From Saliniplasma sp051745305 (GTDB lineage: Archaea; Thermoplasmatota; Thermoplasmata; Halarchaeoplasmatales; Halarchaeoplasmataceae), in NCBI GenBank assembly GCA_051745305.1, contig JBNJDY010000017.1:1-30176 (forward strand): 30,176 nucleotides of DNA. Reading direction: 5' to 3'. Positions 29,800 through 30,176 of the stretch are shown here, piece after piece (the first letter of the stretch is position 1; each line of letters starts with the position of its first letter). The position numbers were made by a program, and so were the translations under genes. The notes under the pieces were generated by a model, which was not told the DNA's origin, searched no databases, and saw nothing but the letters and a program-made list of their open reading frames with translations.

Positions 29800-30176
29800 A
29801 TGAACGAAAAAAATTCTAAATGGAAGGTGTTCGTTGTAGCATTCGTCCTGGTATTTGCAGGATTTGCTGCTATGATAGCAACACCTACAGTCTTGGCACA
29901 GAATCCAACAGTGACTACAGAGCCAGCTGAAGATATCACAGCACATACTGCAGTACTCAACATGTCATTCGACATGGATGGAGCAGAAGAGGTTACAGTC
30001 TGGTTTGCAGGTAATGAAACCGGCGGGGATCTCAATAATACAGTTGGTGAAGCAACATACGGTCCAGGCAACACAACACACGAAACAGAAGTAGAAGGTT
30101 TGACACCCAATACAACATACGATTTTGAGGCTTACTTGGAATATAATGAAACAGTTATAGAAGGTGGAATAGAAAC
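29800..30176 (+). CDS. Secreted Fn3-like surface protein, 3' end outside the window
   Basis: The first 125 residues are seen. A signal peptide (VFVVAFVLVFAGFAAMIA) ends at TVLA before QNPT. The mature part reads TTEPAEDITAHTAVLNMSF and later VEGLTPNTTYDFEAYL, a fibronectin type III-like beta-sandwich with its L-x-P-x-T-x-Y signature. Six N-x-S/T sequons (NMS, NET, NNT, NTT twice, NET) suggest N-glycosylation. Codons such as ACA and GCA are used much more than in neighbouring genes, in line with high expression. It may be an S-layer or adhesion protein; the rest of the sequence is needed to tell. Confidence 0.75.
   Translation, partial: MNEKNSKWKVFVVAFVLVFAGFAAMIATPTVLAQNPTVTTEPAEDITAHTAVLNMSFDMDGAEEVTVWFAGNETGGDLNNTVGEATYGPGNTTHETEVEGLTPNTTYDFEAYLEYNETVIEGGIE

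Noticed and set aside
1..30176. tRNA genes, CRISPR arrays, insertion sequences, inteins
   Set aside because: No T-loop/CCA pattern in the gaps, no regularly spaced repeats, no transposase frames or terminal repeats. RtcB and Hef are uninterrupted and of normal length.

Overview
This is an archaeal chromosome segment, most likely euryarchaeal. It encodes TFB, Gar1, an Sm-like protein, ribosomal protein L37e, a group II chaperonin (thermosome), a FANCM-like Hef helicase-nuclease, a DacZ-type diadenylate cyclase, an archaeal preflagellin/prepilin peptidase and an archaeal beta-CASP nuclease. Many genes have a TATA-like element about 25-30 bp before the start codon with no room for a leader (leaderless), while genes inside operons carry Shine-Dalgarno sites. 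Proteins are fairly acidic and the DNA is AT-leaning. I cannot name the class from this window; a moderately salt-adapted euryarchaeon is an inference only. No tRNA, rRNA, IS element, CRISPR array or phage gene was seen.

Layout. 1-893: 3' part of a DUF2891 gene. 895-3770 (minus): korDABC, a four-subunit 2-oxoacid:ferredoxin oxidoreductase. 3771-4225: the only long gene-free stretch, with a possible small RNA. 4226-6573 (plus): a membrane-anchored PQQ-type beta-propeller protein and a tandem universal stress protein. 6714-8476 (minus): an RDD membrane protein and an MFS transporter. 8581-8985 (plus): a small ACT-domain protein. 8965-14553 (minus): a nine-gene Mrp-type cation/proton antiporter operon, plus a previously hidden 27-codon ORF between its two large D-type subunits. 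14634-15032 (minus): L37e and LSm. 15127-15962 (plus): thymidylate kinase and a SemiSWEET-like protein. 16032-17690 (minus): thermosome, divergent from a ferredoxin-fused aldo/keto reductase (17861-19003) across a clear palindrome. 19004-19784 (minus): a GyrI-like protein and a small unknown. 19884-21089 (minus): gar1-tfb. 21204-23398 (minus): A24 peptidase and beta-CASP nuclease. 23494-25282 (minus): RNase Z and DacZ. 25490-28125 (plus): a small zinc protein and Hef. 28187-29644 (plus): RtcB. 29800-end (plus): the start of a secreted, Fn3-like surface protein.

How it fits together. Most of the window is core housekeeping: RNA processing (RNase Z, RtcB, beta-CASP nuclease, Gar1, LSm), transcription (TFB), DNA repair (Hef), protein folding, and energy metabolism (Kor making reduced ferredoxin; an Mrp module exchanging Na+ and H+). 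The least ordinary part is the antiporter operon. It has the gene order of the antiporter half of membrane-bound hydrogenase/sulfane reductase complexes, with a duplicated large subunit but no redox subunits. One duplicate has lost a normally conserved channel lysine and two histidines. The operon also holds a short ORF whose last codons form the ribosome site of the next gene, and a gene that seems to start at ATT. Other leads are two perfect inverted repeats next to TATA boxes (thermosome/reductase and rtcB), a possible PCNA-binding motif in the Hef linker, and a possible small RNA upstream of korD.
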